Counted from the stretch's first letter, positions 1-9,452 are shown. The stretch is DNA of 64,000 bases from an uncultured Kiloniellaceae bacterium (GCA_947493695.1 CANLSF010000006.1:475606-539605); one strand, 5' to 3'. Made by a program: numbers and translations. The notes: generated by a model from the letters alone, not told the origin.

Positions 1-859
1 CCAATGCTTCCCTGGGGCCGACCACCACACGGTGACTCTCGGGCTCCAAACGCACAACAAATAAAGGTTCTGTCGTTCCGCCGATACCAATGCCACGACG
101 CTGGCCTATGGTATATTTGATGATGCCGTCGTGGCGGCCCAAAACGCGCCCGTCCACGTGCACAATATCGCCAGCCTCGATGGCGCCCGGGCGCAATTTC
201 TCGACCACACTGGCGTAGGAACCGTTCGGAACAAAGCAAATGTCCTGGCTGTCGGGCTTATCTGCGACTTCTAGCCCCATCTTTTCGGCTAAAACGCGGG
301 TCTCGGTTTTCGGCATGCCCCCCAAAGGAAAGCGCAGAAAGTCCAACTGCTCATCCGTCGTCGCAAAGAGGAAGTAGCTCTGGTCTCTGCTCGGATCCAC
401 CGCCCTATGCAGTTCCGCGCCCCGTTCGCCCATGACCCGCTGAACGTAGTGCCCCGTCGCAAGGGCCTCCGCCCCCAGATCACGGGCTGTGGCCAGCAAA
501 TCCCGGAACTTGACCGTCTGATTGCAGCGCACGCAGGGGATCGGCGTTTCACCACGCAGGTAGCTGTCCGCAAAGTCGTCCATCACACTCTGGCGGAATT
601 TCGACTCGTAATCCAGCACATAGTGAGGAAAATCAAGACGTTCGGCCACCTGGCGGGCATCATAGATATCCTGCCCGGCGCAACAGGCCCCCTTGCGCTC
701 GATGGCGGCACCATGATCGTAAAGCTGCAGGGTGACGCCAACCACATCATAGCCTTCGGCGTGCAACAAACCGGCTGTAACCGAGCTGTCTACGCCACCT
801 GACATAGCGACCACCACACGTGTATCCGCGGGCTTTTTATCGAAACCGAGTGAGTTCAT
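1..859 (-). CDS. mnmA: tRNA-specific 2-thiouridylase MnmA (C-terminus cut by window edge)
   Basis: Cytoplasmic enzyme that adds the 2-thio group to the wobble uridine (s2U34) of Lys, Glu and Gln tRNAs, using ATP and a persulfide relayed from a cysteine desulfurase. The ATG at 857-859 opens a frame with the PP-loop motif SGGVDSS at residues 20-26, the CVRCN segment holding the first catalytic Cys, and CFVPNGSY holding the second. About 286 residues are visible; the family is about 360-390 long, so the C-terminal part lies left of position 1. Cysteine desulfurases that could feed it are encoded at 7-9.4 kb, but no direct coupling is visible. Confidence 0.95.
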   Translation of the reverse strand, partial: MNSLGFDKKPADTRVVVAMSGGVDSSVTAGLLHAEGYDVVGVTLQLYDHGAAIERKGACCAGQDIYDARQVAERLDFPHYVLDYESKFRQSVMDDFADSYLRGETPIPCVRCNQTVKFRDLLATARDLGAEALATGHYVQRVMGERGAELHRAVDPSRDQSYFLFATTDEQLDFLRFPLGGMPKTETRVLAEKMGLEVADKPDSQDICFVPNGSYASVVEKLRPGAIEAGDIVHVDGRVLGRHDGIIKYTIGQRRGIGIGGTTEPLFVVRLEPESHRVVVGPREAL

Positions 860-937
860 AAGCGCGAATATAGGAGAAAGTGTCCAACAAGCAAGGCCTC
901 AGCCCTGTAAAACAATGCCGCGCCAGGACTCCGGTGT

Positions 938-2413
938 TTATCCGGCCATGACCGCTGCCAGACGTTCCAGAACGCTACTATCGCGATATAGCCCCAGAGA
1001 CGCCGAGAAATGTCCCTGGTTCCGCCTAAAGATGTTGTCCTCGGGGACATTCCAACGCCGCATCAGGCTCTCACCACCTTTAATAGGCGTTAGATCGTCC
1101 GCCAGCCCCAACAGGGTAACAATCCGATGCGGCGCCATCACCGGATCACCATGAGGTTCCAGCAGAGGTGTCCAGCGCGCCAGGTCACTCTCCGACCAGC
1201 CTGCAGCTGCAAAATGCCTGGGCATCTCAAGAAGGCGCGCCATGCTGCCGCGCAGGGCAATGTCCAGCATGTCTTCACTGGTTGTCACAAGCAGCAGATG
1301 ATCGGGACGCTGGCTGGCCTCCCAGTTCCGCGCCTGCGTCGCCACCAACTGGGCTGTCAACGCACCCAGACTTAAGCCGCCGACAGCAACCTGGCGGGAT
1401 CCGTTTTCGCGCGCCCAGGCGACCAGTTGCGCCACCTCAGTTACCCAGGCATGGAACAGCTCGATGAAACCCAGCGGGCCTTGCGCAATCGCAGGCTCTC
1501 CGCCAAAACGGCCACGCAGCCTTCTATGACCGTGCCAGGGCGCTTCGGGACGGATAACCCGGAATCCCTGTTTGGTGAGCTGATTGACCGGATCGGCCAT
1601 CTCACCCCAGAAATCCGTCTCCATGCCAATCCCATGAAGAAAGATCAAACAGGGCGCCCCCTCTCCACCGGTTTCCGGTTCGTATACTTTTGCCCAAGCC
1701 TTTCCATTTTCGCCCTCGTTTGCCATCACCGCGTTCTCTTCGCCTGCGGCCAATGACGGAAATCTGAGCCAGTATTGCCGGTAGGCAGCGCCGGAATCCC
1801 ATGCACCCGTCAGAACACAGGACTTTTCAAAGGCCGGATTAGATGGCACTTCAAAAGCCGAGGCCGGGTTCAGCAGTCTCTCTCCTTGGTGCTGCTCCAC
1901 ATTCTCATTTTGAGGCACGGCCCAATGCAATTTCGGGAACTTACGGCGCCAGGGCAGAAAAGCTTTCCGACACAGCATTCTCTGTTTCGAAGCTGATTGG
2001 CGCTGCACCTCGACCGCGATAAGCTCACGCTCCAACGCGCTCGTATCGCCAAAGAACCTCTCCTCCCATTGTCGTTGCGCGGCATTGTATATCCGATCCG
2101 CCTCTGCGGTTTGCGCCAGAGCCGAGCCTATCCGCCCACTGCTGCGAAACCCGCCCCCCAGCAGACTATTGAAGCTTTCCAGATCGCCACCCGCTTCCAG
2201 GGCGGCTGCCCAGGCGCGCGAGAGCGGAAAATACCAGTTTACAATGGCGCGAACGCCGCACCAATCGTACCAGGGGCGCAGCAACAGATTTCCTTGAAGC
2301 CCGTCAAAGGCCTTGATTGCCATGGGCTGGGGAAGACGGGTCGGTTCGACACTCGCAAGAGAAACTGGAACGTTCACAAACAATACCCTAGACTGAAGCG
2401 GAATTTGGGACAC
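938..2413 (-). CDS. ABHD18-like alpha/beta hydrolase
   Basis: A 491-residue protein with an alpha/beta-hydrolase core in its second half. HGIGMETDFWG resembles an oxyanion-hole strand, and the nucleophile elbow is G-L-S-L-G in AVGGLSLGALTAQ. The final part GHFSASLGLY could hold the catalytic His. The long N-terminal extension and overall layout resemble the ABHD18/DUF2048 group, whose substrate I do not know. No signal peptide is evident, so it is probably cytoplasmic. It lies 78 bp downstream of mnmA's start on the same strand (mnmA follows it), so the two could be co-transcribed. Function beyond a hydrolase fold is not assigned. Confidence 0.75.
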   Translation of the reverse strand: MSQIPLQSRVLFVNVPVSLASVEPTRLPQPMAIKAFDGLQGNLLLRPWYDWCGVRAIVNWYFPLSRAWAAALEAGGDLESFNSLLGGGFRSSGRIGSALAQTAEADRIYNAAQRQWEERFFGDTSALERELIAVEVQRQSASKQRMLCRKAFLPWRRKFPKLHWAVPQNENVEQHQGERLLNPASAFEVPSNPAFEKSCVLTGAWDSGAAYRQYWLRFPSLAAGEENAVMANEGENGKAWAKVYEPETGGEGAPCLIFLHGIGMETDFWGEMADPVNQLTKQGFRVIRPEAPWHGHRRLRGRFGGEPAIAQGPLGFIELFHAWVTEVAQLVAWARENGSRQVAVGGLSLGALTAQLVATQARNWEASQRPDHLLLVTTSEDMLDIALRGSMARLLEMPRHFAAAGWSESDLARWTPLLEPHGDPVMAPHRIVTLLGLADDLTPIKGGESLMRRWNVPEDNIFRRNQGHFSASLGLYRDSSVLERLAAVMAG

Positions 2414-2525
2414 ATCAAAGCAACATCTCCAGCGCTCAAATGAGCTTCACAAACATGTCACCACTGATCATCATCCCTGCCGCTATGATCGCGGCTGTTA
2501 CTCTTACATTACAGGATTGATTGCA

Positions 2526-2987
2526 ATGCACCGGTTTTTTCTCACGGTAGCCTTTTCTCTCGGGCTTCTCGCATCCGCTTCGTTTACCGCCCACGCCGAG
2601 AACGGCATCGTCGTCAAGGAGAGCGTCCGTTCCGTCGGCGAAACCATCAGCCTGCTCGAAGAAACCCTTAAGTCCAAAGGCATCACTATTTTTGCCCGTG
2701 TGGACCACGCAGCCGGTGGCGCAAAGGTAGATCTGCCTCTGCGCCCGACCGAACTGCTCATCTTCGGCAATCCAAAATTGGGAACACCGCTGATGCAAAC
2801 GAATCAGACAGCGGGCCTGGATCTCCCACTTAAAGCCTTGGCGTATGAAGATGCAGATGGGAAAGTCCATCTGGTGTACAACGATCCCGCATATTTAAGT
2901 ACGCGGCATGACCTGGGCGAGAAAGCAAAGGTCATTGAGAAGATTTCAGGCGCCTTAAACAAATTCACCGATATTGCGACGAAGTAA
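2526..2987 (+). CDS. Secreted DUF302-family protein
   Basis: A 153-residue protein with a clear Sec signal peptide (MHRFFLTVAFSLGLLASASF, cleavage after AHA near residue 24). The mature part fits DUF302, a small domain often found in periplasmic or heavy-metal-associated proteins: the second half reads LLIFGNPKLGTPLMQT, then the conserved LPLKALAYED and a valine-tyrosine-asparagine-aspartate segment. I chose the ATG at 2526, preceded by AGGA at 2513-2516, over the in-frame TTG at 2517. No partner gene is obvious; the next transcription unit appears to be the small RNA candidate. Confidence 0.8.
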   Translation: MHRFFLTVAFSLGLLASASFTAHAENGIVVKESVRSVGETISLLEETLKSKGITIFARVDHAAGGAKVDLPLRPTELLIFGNPKLGTPLMQTNQTAGLDLPLKALAYEDADGKVHLVYNDPAYLSTRHDLGEKAKVIEKISGALNKFTDIATK

Positions 2988-3007
2988 AATTCGATATCTA
3001 TCGACTG

Positions 3008-3016
3008 TGGTATAAT
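3008..3016 (+). promoter_or_regulatory. Extended -10 promoter (TGG-TATAAT)
   Basis: TATAAT at 3011-3016 is a perfect -10 hexamer preceded directly by TGG, an extended -10 configuration; no good -35 is visible. Expected transcription start is near 3023. A perfect 12-bp palindrome, ACCTGATCAGGT (3026-3037), begins just downstream and could be an operator or the first RNA hairpin. No convincing gene follows for 200 bp, only a structured stretch ending in a terminator. Confidence 0.55.
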
Positions 3017-3022
3017 TAAAAC

Positions 3023-3191
3023 GCCACCTGATCAGGTATGAACCCTATGAGATCACTCAAAACCCGGATGTACACATCCATTTTCACATCTGGTTTCTGA
3101 TACCTCCGGGAATCAATTCCAGATTTTGCTTCCCAACGCATGTCATATACGAAAAACTGAGCCCGTTCATTTCGTTGGGCTCAGTTTTTTT
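3023..3191 (+). ncRNA. Candidate small RNA with C-rich (anti-Shine-Dalgarno) loop
   Basis: About 165 nt bounded by an extended -10 promoter upstream and an intrinsic terminator at its end. Inside is a stem-loop: ATCTGG (3088-3093) pairs with CCAGAT (3119-3124), and TGAT (3098-3101) with ATCA (3112-3115), leaving a loop at 3102-3111 that contains CCTCC. Loops with CCUCC pair with ribosome binding sites in several known alphaproteobacterial small RNAs. A 20-codon frame (3038-3100) is present but has no credible ribosome binding site. The alternative is an attenuated leader of the kinase gene 35 bp further on. The family is not recognised. Confidence 0.45.
3152..3191 (+). terminator. Rho-independent terminator
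   Basis: Stem ACTGAGCCC (3156-3164) pairs perfectly with GGGCTCAGT (3177-3185) around a 12-nt loop. It is flanked by A5 on the left and seven T on the right. It ends the small RNA candidate, 35 bp before the kinase gene. Confidence 0.9.
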
Positions 3192-3226
3192 ATCCACCAT
3201 AAGCTATTTTCTTCATTGGTCATCTG

Positions 3227-5464
3227 ATGTGGGGCACTCTTAGACTACGATATCTCCTGGCCTTCGCATTCACACTGGTGGCGACGGTTCCAGTTCTGCT
3301 GCTCGGTTTCTGGGTCGAGAAAAACGCCCTCCCGAACGAGATACAGTCGGCCACTGAAAAGCATTTGCTTCTTGCACAGAATGTGACCTCAGGCCTCGAA
3401 CACTATCTTTTCGATGTGGGGGCGGCATTCGATTATCTGGTCGAAGCTGCCAATCAATCCCGGCGCTCGGCGGCACTCGAAACTTTTGCCAAAAGCCTGG
3501 AGTTCAAGGCTTTCTATGTGGCCTCAGAAGAGGGCAAAGTCACCTACGACCTGATCCTTCCTCGCAACGCGGTCCCGCAAAGCCTGGAGAATTGGATTGC
3601 GGAGACGCGCGGTGCGGCCACAAGTTCGAAGCTTTCCTTCAGCGGTGTGCTCCCGAATGAAACCGGCGAACCGACCATTTATCTGGTGAAGCCGTTATCA
3701 AACAAGCGGATGGCCATCGGTGAACTTTCCACCGATTACATCGTAAAGGTCCAGAAATCGATTGCCTTCGGCGAAAAGGGGCATGCCGCGATCGTGGATG
3801 CCCAGGGACGGGTGATTGCCCACCCCAAGGAGGAGTGGCAAAAAGAAATGCGGGACCTTTCCGCGCTCGAGCCTGTCAAACGCATGATGAATGGCGAGAC
3901 CGGCATCACCCGGTTCGTCTCTCCTGCACTTAATGCTGAAATGATTTCAGGCTATGCCGTCGCGAAGAATGTCGGATGGGGCATCATGGTACCTCAGCCG
4001 ATCAGTGAACTGACAGGGCAGTCTGACAAGATCCAGAACGCCGTAATGGCGATCGTTGCTGTGGGGCTCGCCGCCGCCGCGATCTTGGGCTGGACCCTAT
4101 CTGGCATCGTGACCCACCCGGTCGACGCGGTGGTCAGGGCGGCGCAGGATTTTGCCGCCGGCAATCGGGATCGGCGCGTTCCCGGCCTCTCTGTCCTCGC
4201 CCCAATCGAATTCAAGACACTCTCTCGCGGCTTTAACGCCATGGCGCAACAGATCCAGGATGATCACGACGCCCTGGCGGAACGCTCGCGACAAGCGAGC
4301 ATGGAGCGCCTGGGAAGCATCGCGGCGAACATCCCGGGTCTCCTGTATCGCAGGGTCAAGACAGCAGACGGGCAGATCAGCTATCCCTTCTTACGCGCAG
4401 GCGCCCGCAACGAATTCGGCCTTGCCCTCGATGGCCACCGGCCGGTCATGGAGGATCTGACGCATGTCGTACACCCTCAGGATCTCTCCTCCCTGATTTG
4501 GGCGATCGATGAATCGGCAAGTACACTGGACCCTCATGCCCATGAATTCAGAATCATCGGACGATCCGGTGAGGCAAGATGGGCACGTTCTTTCGGCATT
4601 CCACGGCGGCGGGATAACGGCGATATCGTATGGGACGGTGTGATCGTCGATATCAGCGAGACTAAAAAAGTTGAGCAGGCGCTGCTGGAAGCAAAAGAAG
4701 AAGCGGAAAACGCCAACCGCGCCAAAAGCGAATTCCTTGCCAATATGAGCCATGAATTGCGCACACCAATGAATGCGATTCTTGGTTTCTCAGAGGCTAT
4801 GCAGCTCGAGATCTTCGGAAAACTGACCCCGACCTACAAAGAATATTCGGAAAACATTCACAGCAGTGCCGAGCACCTGCTCAGCCTCATCAATGACCTT
4901 TTGGATCTCTCCAAGGTCGAAGCCGGTAAGTTTGAATTGGATATCGAGGAGATCGATCTCTGCGACTTCGTGGAAGGTGTTCATAAACTAATGGAGCCCA
5001 AGCTGACCACAGGCCGCCTTCAACTGGTCAACGCTGTCCCCGCCGATTTCCCGCATCTTGATGCGGATCGCCGAGCACTCAAACAGATGCTTTTAAACCT
5101 TGTGTCCAACGCCATTAAATTTACACCCGCACAGGGAAACATCGAGATCAACGCCAGACTGGAAAGCGACGGCAGCTTACGGCTGGGCGTCACCGACACC
5201 GGCGTCGGCATCGCGCCAAACGACGTCAAAACGGTGATGGAGCCATTCGGGCAGATAAGAAACGGGCTTGAGCATGTCCCGCCCGGCACGGGCCTGGGGC
5301 TGCCCCTGACAAGATCTTTGATTGAGCGTCACGGCGGAGAGCTTCGCTTGCACAGCACCCCGGGCGAAGGCACCTGCGTCGAGCTGATCTTCCCCCAACA
5401 TCGCGTCCAGTCTGCAAAAGCACTGCCGCAGGGTCACGACGAGCCGCAGCACTCAATTCACTGA
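3227..5464 (+). CDS. Membrane hybrid-less sensor histidine kinase (Cache-HAMP-PAS-HisKA-HATPase)
   Basis: A 745-residue inner-membrane sensor kinase. Segment 1 (about residues 8-27) and segment 2 (about 272-297) bracket a periplasmic dCache-like sensor containing GEKGHAAIVDAQGRVIAHP. HAMP follows to about residue 350, a PAS domain about 365-485, a short coiled linker, then the H-box ANMSHELRTPMN with phospho-acceptor His509. The N, G1 and G2 boxes appear as NLVSNAIKF, DTGVGIAP and GTGLGLPL. There is no receiver domain and no adjacent response regulator, so it is an orphan kinase. The ligand is unknown; Cache domains usually sense small organic acids or amino acids. It may share transcription with the upstream leader or small RNA by read-through. 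Confidence 0.9.
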   Translation: MWGTLRLRYLLAFAFTLVATVPVLLLGFWVEKNALPNEIQSATEKHLLLAQNVTSGLEHYLFDVGAAFDYLVEAANQSRRSAALETFAKSLEFKAFYVASEEGKVTYDLILPRNAVPQSLENWIAETRGAATSSKLSFSGVLPNETGEPTIYLVKPLSNKRMAIGELSTDYIVKVQKSIAFGEKGHAAIVDAQGRVIAHPKEEWQKEMRDLSALEPVKRMMNGETGITRFVSPALNAEMISGYAVAKNVGWGIMVPQPISELTGQSDKIQNAVMAIVAVGLAAAAILGWTLSGIVTHPVDAVVRAAQDFAAGNRDRRVPGLSVLAPIEFKTLSRGFNAMAQQIQDDHDALAERSRQASMERLGSIAANIPGLLYRRVKTADGQISYPFLRAGARNEFGLALDGHRPVMEDLTHVVHPQDLSSLIWAIDESASTLDPHAHEFRIIGRSGEARWARSFGIPRRRDNGDIVWDGVIVDISETKKVEQALLEAKEEAENANRAKSEFLANMSHELRTPMNAILGFSEAMQLEIFGKLTPTYKEYSENIHSSAEHLLSLINDLLDLSKVEAGKFELDIEEIDLCDFVEGVHKLMEPKLTTGRLQLVNAVPADFPHLDADRRALKQMLLNLVSNAIKFTPAQGNIEINARLESDGSLRLGVTDTGVGIAPNDVKTVMEPFGQIRNGLEHVPPGTGLGLPLTRSLIERHGGELRLHSTPGEGTCVELIFPQHRVQSAKALPQGHDEPQHSIH

Positions 5465-5524
5465 CGCATATCGCGTTCGATCGAGCCTGAGAATATCACC
5501 TAAGACGGCAGCGCCAGATCGGCT

Positions 5525-5779
5525 TCAGGATTTATTACGAAAGTCGCGAATACGCGCGGCGTTCGGGCAGAACCCGGGCGGGTGCGCATGGCGGCGTCCT
5601 TCCGCAAGCCATTCTTTGCACCTGTCCGTATCCCGACATCCAGCACAAGCGTACATCGCGTTTCTAAGCTGCCCCTCCATCGACGGGCCGTAGTTATCAT
5701 AGTTCCGCAGAGCATCGGTCTGAGCGAACATTTCGCCCATCAGATCGACGCGCTCCGTCAATTTGGTGAACCATCCCAT
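5525..5779 (-). CDS. Small cysteine-containing DUF6455-like protein
   Basis: An 84-residue protein starting MGWFTKLTERVDLMGEM. I chose the ATG at 5777-5779 because GGAAGGA lies about 8 nt upstream; longer versions overlap tenA. Four cysteines occur as C-x2-C, then C in DRCKEW and C in GFCPNA, which could bind a metal or cofactor. It resembles DUF6455, a family of unknown function common in alphaproteobacteria. It lies 92 bp after tenA on the same strand and may be the last gene of the Fe-S/cysteine operon. No function is proposed. Confidence 0.7.
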   Translation of the reverse strand: MGWFTKLTERVDLMGEMFAQTDALRNYDNYGPSMEGQLRNAMYACAGCRDTDRCKEWLAEGRRHAHPPGFCPNAARIRDFRNKS

Positions 5780-5871
5780 GGCATGCGTCCTTCCCGGTCT
5801 GAACCGAGAGACTGGCGCAAGAAGCCGCACACCGCATTGATCTGTCTCAAGGAAAGGCCGCGGAGTTGCTC

Positions 5872-6585
5872 TCAAGAAGAATGGTTTGGTGCCATGCCCA
5901 TATCCCAGAAGCCGACTTCTAGACGCGTGGCGGCCCCAAAGGTCTTGCTGAGGGATTTCCAGCGCCCGGAAGCGCCGGCATCTTCGCCGATTCTTGCGGC
6001 TGAAACTCTATCGAGCTGCGCGAGCGCCGCCACCACGACCGACTGATAGTCCGCGCCGGCATAGGTCTCAATCCAATCCCGATAGGGATTATCTGCGATA
6101 TTTTCACCACTCAGCGCTGTCAACCGGAGGCCGATTTCTCCATATCCCGCGACGCAAGGTGCGAGCGCCGTCAGCAGATCGAGCAGATCACCAGACAGCC
6201 CCGCATCGAGAACAAAGCGCGTGTAGGCCAGGTTTCCCGGGGCTTCTTCGGCCCGCAGCATCTCGGCTTCACTCAGGCCCCATTGCGCACAATACCGCAG
6301 ATGAAGCTGCATCTCTTCGTTCAGCAACGCGTCCATGGTCACGGCTGCCTGACGCATATCCTCCAGAGTATCACTCTTGTAAACCGCAAGGGCATAGGCC
6401 CGGCTGAAGTGAATCAGAAAGAGATAATCCTGGATGAGGTAATGCCGGAAACAGGCTTCCGGCAGGCTGCCGTCGCCCAAGCCGCGCACAAAGGCATGAT
6501 CGACATAGGCGTTCCAGTCGGCGTGGTTTTCCCCCTTTAAAGCCGCGAAAACGCCCTGCTCCCAGGGTGGCGTAAAATCTGACAT
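5872..6585 (-). CDS. tenA: TenA-family aminopyrimidine aminohydrolase (thiaminase II type)
   Basis: A 237-residue all-helical TenA protein. Family members hydrolyse aminopyrimidine breakdown products of thiamine so that the pyrimidine can be salvaged. The family pattern is present: FRHYLIQDYLFL near residue 50, the acidic LNEEMQLH segment, and APCVAGYGEIG, whose Cys matches the catalytic Cys of TenA. Length is normal. It starts 8 bp after fdx, so it is translated from the same message as the Fe-S genes. The thiamine link to an isc-type operon may be just operon sharing, or may reflect the Fe-S dependence of thiamine pyrimidine synthesis (inference). Confidence 0.9.
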   Translation of the reverse strand: MSDFTPPWEQGVFAALKGENHADWNAYVDHAFVRGLGDGSLPEACFRHYLIQDYLFLIHFSRAYALAVYKSDTLEDMRQAAVTMDALLNEEMQLHLRYCAQWGLSEAEMLRAEEAPGNLAYTRFVLDAGLSGDLLDLLTALAPCVAGYGEIGLRLTALSGENIADNPYRDWIETYAGADYQSVVVAALAQLDRVSAARIGEDAGASGRWKSLSKTFGAATRLEVGFWDMGMAPNHSS

Positions 6586-6593
6586 GTTGAGGC

Positions 6594-6926
6594 TCAGTCC
6601 AGCAGCATGCTGGGTGAAGCACCTGGCAGCGTCACCGTGAGACCATCCAGCGCCTCGGTGATGATGAGCTGGCAGCCCAGGCGGGAAGTTCGGGTCAGAC
6701 CGAATGCCAGATCCAGCATGTCCTCTTCATCTTCACTCGCCTCGTTGAGCTTGTCGTACCAACTGGGATCAATCACCACATGGCAGGTCGCGCAAGCCAA
6801 TGAACCTTCGCACGCACCCTCGATATCAACGTTATTGCGCTGTGCGATTTCCAACACCGAGAGCCCAAGAGGCGCGTCGACCTCCTTGTGGTTTCCGTCT
6901 CTCTCGATGAACACCATCTTCGGCAT
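6594..6926 (-). CDS. fdx: ISC-type 2Fe-2S ferredoxin
   Basis: A 110-residue adrenodoxin-like ferredoxin of the type that supplies electrons to IscS/IscU during Fe-S assembly. The 2Fe-2S ligands are C-x5-C-x2-C in [10 protein letters not shown] and a final Cys in SRLGCQLI. The ATG at 6926 is preceded by AGGAG. In standard isc operons fdx follows hscA; here it follows the second cysteine desulfurase directly after a 111-bp gap, with no iscU, iscA or hscBA between. Confidence 0.93.
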   Translation of the reverse strand: MPKMVFIERDGNHKEVDAPLGLSVLEIAQRNNVDIEGACEGSLACATCHVVIDPSWYDKLNEASEDEEDMLDLAFGLTRTSRLGCQLIITEALDGLTVTLPGASPSMLLD

Positions 6927-7037
6927 GCAGCCAAACTCCTATTTCGTCTCGTCCGATTTAAAAAACCGGATGCTTGTTAGAGCGTTCTTGCAGGAAATAC
7001 GAGCGCGCTCTCATCTCCACAACAAAAAACGAAGAAA

Positions 7038-8279
7038 TTAACCTTGTTTATCGTCTCTGATCTTTGAAACCGCCTTTGCCAGCATGACCACTGCTTCATC
7101 GATCTCGGCCTCAGTGTTGAAGCGCCCCACCCCGAACCTCAAGCTGCCCTGGGCCAGATCAGCATCCAATCCAAGCGCCTGGAGCACATAGGAAGTCTCA
7201 ACCGACGCCGAGGTACAGGCCGATCCGGTCGAGAGGCAGAGCTGCGGAACCGCTTTGAGCAGACTGGCCGCATCTACCGCTTCGAAAGAGAGATTGAGGT
7301 TGCCGGACAGTCGTTGCGCCGGGTGCCCGTTCAGATGGACGCCGGGTACCACCGCGAGCAGACTGCTGTGCAGACGCTCGGTCAGGATTTCGACGCGTCT
7401 TTGTTCGTCCTCCATCTCCGCCTGCGCAATCCGCGCGGCTTCGCCGAGCCCTACACAGAGCGGCGTCGGGAGTGTACCCGACCGCAATCCGCGTTCCTGA
7501 CCGCCGCCGTCAATTTCCGCAATCAGACGCACCCTTGGCCGCCGACGCACAAAGAGTGCGCCTATACCCATTGGGCCATAAATCTTGTGACCGGAGATCG
7601 ATAACAGGTCGATCGCCGTTTCACGTACATTCAAGGGAATTTTACCGACTGCCTGGGCGGCATCGCAGTGAAAGTATGCGCCTTTTTCGCGGCAGATCGC
7701 GGCGATCTCGTCGATCGGCTGCAGGACACCGATTTCATTATTGGCAGCCATGACCGACACGACGGAAGTCTCTTCGTCGACCGCTTCCCTCAGCGCGTCG
7801 AGGTCGATCAAACCGTCCGCCAGAACCGGGACAAAGGTCACCCGGTGTCCCTCCCGCTCCAGCCGGCGCACGCTTTCCAGAACGCACTTATGCTCGGTCG
7901 TACAGGTCACGACGTGGGGTTTGCGGTCCTTATGGAATCTTGCGGCGCCCTTGATCGCGAGGTTATTGGACTCCGTCGCGCCCGAGGTGAAGACGATCTC
8001 ACGCGGCTCAGCGCCGATCAGCGCGGCTACCTGGGCTCGGGCCCGCTCCACGGCATCTTCAGCATCCCAGCCGTAGGCATGATCCGCGGAATGAGGGTTG
8101 CCGAACTTTTCGGTAAAGTACGGCAACATGGCCTCTGTCACACGGGGATCCGTCGGTGTGGTGGCCTGGTTATCGAGATAAATCGACGCGGGGACCCGGT
8201 TCTGTGCGGACAAATCCAACGATCCTTCCCTCATAGGCTCTTCGCGTTCCCGGATTTCCATATCGACATCTTCAGACAT
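7038..8279 (-). CDS. iscS: Cysteine desulfurase, IscS type
   Basis: A 413-residue PLP enzyme that converts cysteine to alanine and leaves a persulfide on its active-site Cys. Visible motifs are YLDNQATTP near the N-terminus, TSGATESNNLA, the PLP-Lys motif SGHKIYGP and the long mobile loop LSTGSACTSAS with the catalytic Cys, the group I (IscS/NifS) pattern. I chose the ATG at 8279, with AGGA 8 nt upstream, over the TTG at 8285. An acidic N-terminal extension of about 30 residues precedes the usual start. It follows the other desulfurase by 9 bp, so two paralogues are translated in tandem. Confidence 0.92.
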   Translation of the reverse strand: MSEDVDMEIREREEPMREGSLDLSAQNRVPASIYLDNQATTPTDPRVTEAMLPYFTEKFGNPHSADHAYGWDAEDAVERARAQVAALIGAEPREIVFTSGATESNNLAIKGAARFHKDRKPHVVTCTTEHKCVLESVRRLEREGHRVTFVPVLADGLIDLDALREAVDEETSVVSVMAANNEIGVLQPIDEIAAICREKGAYFHCDAAQAVGKIPLNVRETAIDLLSISGHKIYGPMGIGALFVRRRPRVRLIAEIDGGGQERGLRSGTLPTPLCVGLGEAARIAQAEMEDEQRRVEILTERLHSSLLAVVPGVHLNGHPAQRLSGNLNLSFEAVDAASLLKAVPQLCLSTGSACTSASVETSYVLQALGLDADLAQGSLRFGVGRFNTEAEIDEAVVMLAKAVSKIRDDKQG

Positions 8280-8288
8280 AACCAATTC

Positions 8289-9452
8289 CTATGCGACCGA
8301 ACTCGCGGCAGCATCCAATGATGTTTCTCGCCCCGCGTGACGAAGAAACAAAGTCGTCCAGGCTTCAACCAAAGCCTCCACATCCTCTGCTTTGCTCGAC
8401 CAGCCAAGACTGATCCGCAGTGCGCTTGCCGCCTCGGCATCACTCGCGCCCATGGCACGGAGCACGTGAGAAGGTTGTACTTTACCGGACGAGCAGGCCG
8501 ACCCTGAACTGACCGCGACTCCCGCAAGATCGAACGCCATGAGCTGTGTTTCCGCAGGAACGCCCGGCATGGAGATGCAGGAGGTATTCGGCAGGCGCTG
8601 TGCTTCACGACCGAAGACTCTACTCTCCGGCGAGAGTGCCGTTAAACGTTCCTCGATCTCATCGCGCCAGACAGCAAGTGAATGCGCATCGCCTAAATGG
8701 GTGACAGCCAACTCTGCCGCCACGCCGAAGCCTGCACAGCCGGCAACGTTCTCAGTTCCTGCCCTTCGGCGCCGCTCCTGCCCGCCGCCCAGCAGCAAGG
8801 GTTGCAGGTCCAGCCCAGGGGTCAGCACAAGGGCACCAATCCCCTGAGGACCACCGATCTTGTGAGCCGAGAGGCTGAGCATATCGACACCAAGAGCGAC
8901 AATATCCAGAGCCACCTTTCCCGCGGCCTGCACGGCATCACAATGCACCAAGGCATCAAAACCCTTGGCGATCTGGGAAATTTCAGGAATCGCCTGAAGT
9001 ACGCCGGTTTCGTTGTTGGCCAGCATGACCGATAGGAGAAGACCACCTGCGCCCGCCCGTTTCTCAGCCTCGGCAAGAACCTGTTCCAACTTCGCCAGAT
9101 CCAGTGTGCCGTCAGGATTCAACGACACAGATTCGGCGTCCGGCATAGCCTGCAAAATGGAATCGTGCTCACCCGCGCTCACGACAATCAGCCGCTTTCC
9201 GCTGCCTTTCAGCGCCAGATTGTTGGCTTCGGTGCCGCCCGACGTGAAAACCACATCCTGACTCCGACTGCCAACCAGCGCAGCTACCGACCGGCGCGCA
9301 TCTTCGACGAGCCGCCGCGCGCTGCGCCCAAATCCATGTACGGAGGAGGGATTCCCGACGTTTTGCGATGCACGCAGGAAAGCCTCCACCACTTCCGGGC
9401 GGATAGGGGCCGTCGCATTGAAATCCATATAGTGCTGCTGCATCTTGCTCAT
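8289..9452 (-). CDS. Cysteine desulfurase, second copy (NifS/IscS-like)
   Basis: A PLP-dependent desulfurase of about 387 residues. It has YMDFNATAPIRP at the N-terminus, TSGGTEANNLA, the PLP-Lys motif SAHKIGGPQG and the active-site loop VSSGSACSSGKV. It is clearly diverged from the neighbouring IscS, so it is not a recent duplication. Desulfurases like this commonly follow iscR in alphaproteobacteria. The start is uncertain: GTG 9461, ATG 9452 or ATG 9443, none with a strong ribosome binding site. It lies 43 bp after iscR. Confidence 0.9.
   Translation of the reverse strand: MSKMQQHYMDFNATAPIRPEVVEAFLRASQNVGNPSSVHGFGRSARRLVEDARRSVAALVGSRSQDVVFTSGGTEANNLALKGSGKRLIVVSAGEHDSILQAMPDAESVSLNPDGTLDLAKLEQVLAEAEKRAGAGGLLLSVMLANNETGVLQAIPEISQIAKGFDALVHCDAVQAAGKVALDIVALGVDMLSLSAHKIGGPQGIGALVLTPGLDLQPLLLGGGQERRRRAGTENVAGCAGFGVAAELAVTHLGDAHSLAVWRDEIEERLTALSPESRVFGREAQRLPNTSCISMPGVPAETQLMAFDLAGVAVSSGSACSSGKVQPSHVLRAMGASDAEAASALRISLGWSSKAEDVEALVEAWTTLFLRHAGRETSLDAAASSVA

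Noticed and set aside
3038..3100. A 20-codon leader peptide frame upstream of the kinase
   Set aside because: AGG sits only one base before the ATG, and there is no run of regulatory codons; the RNA structure explains the region better.
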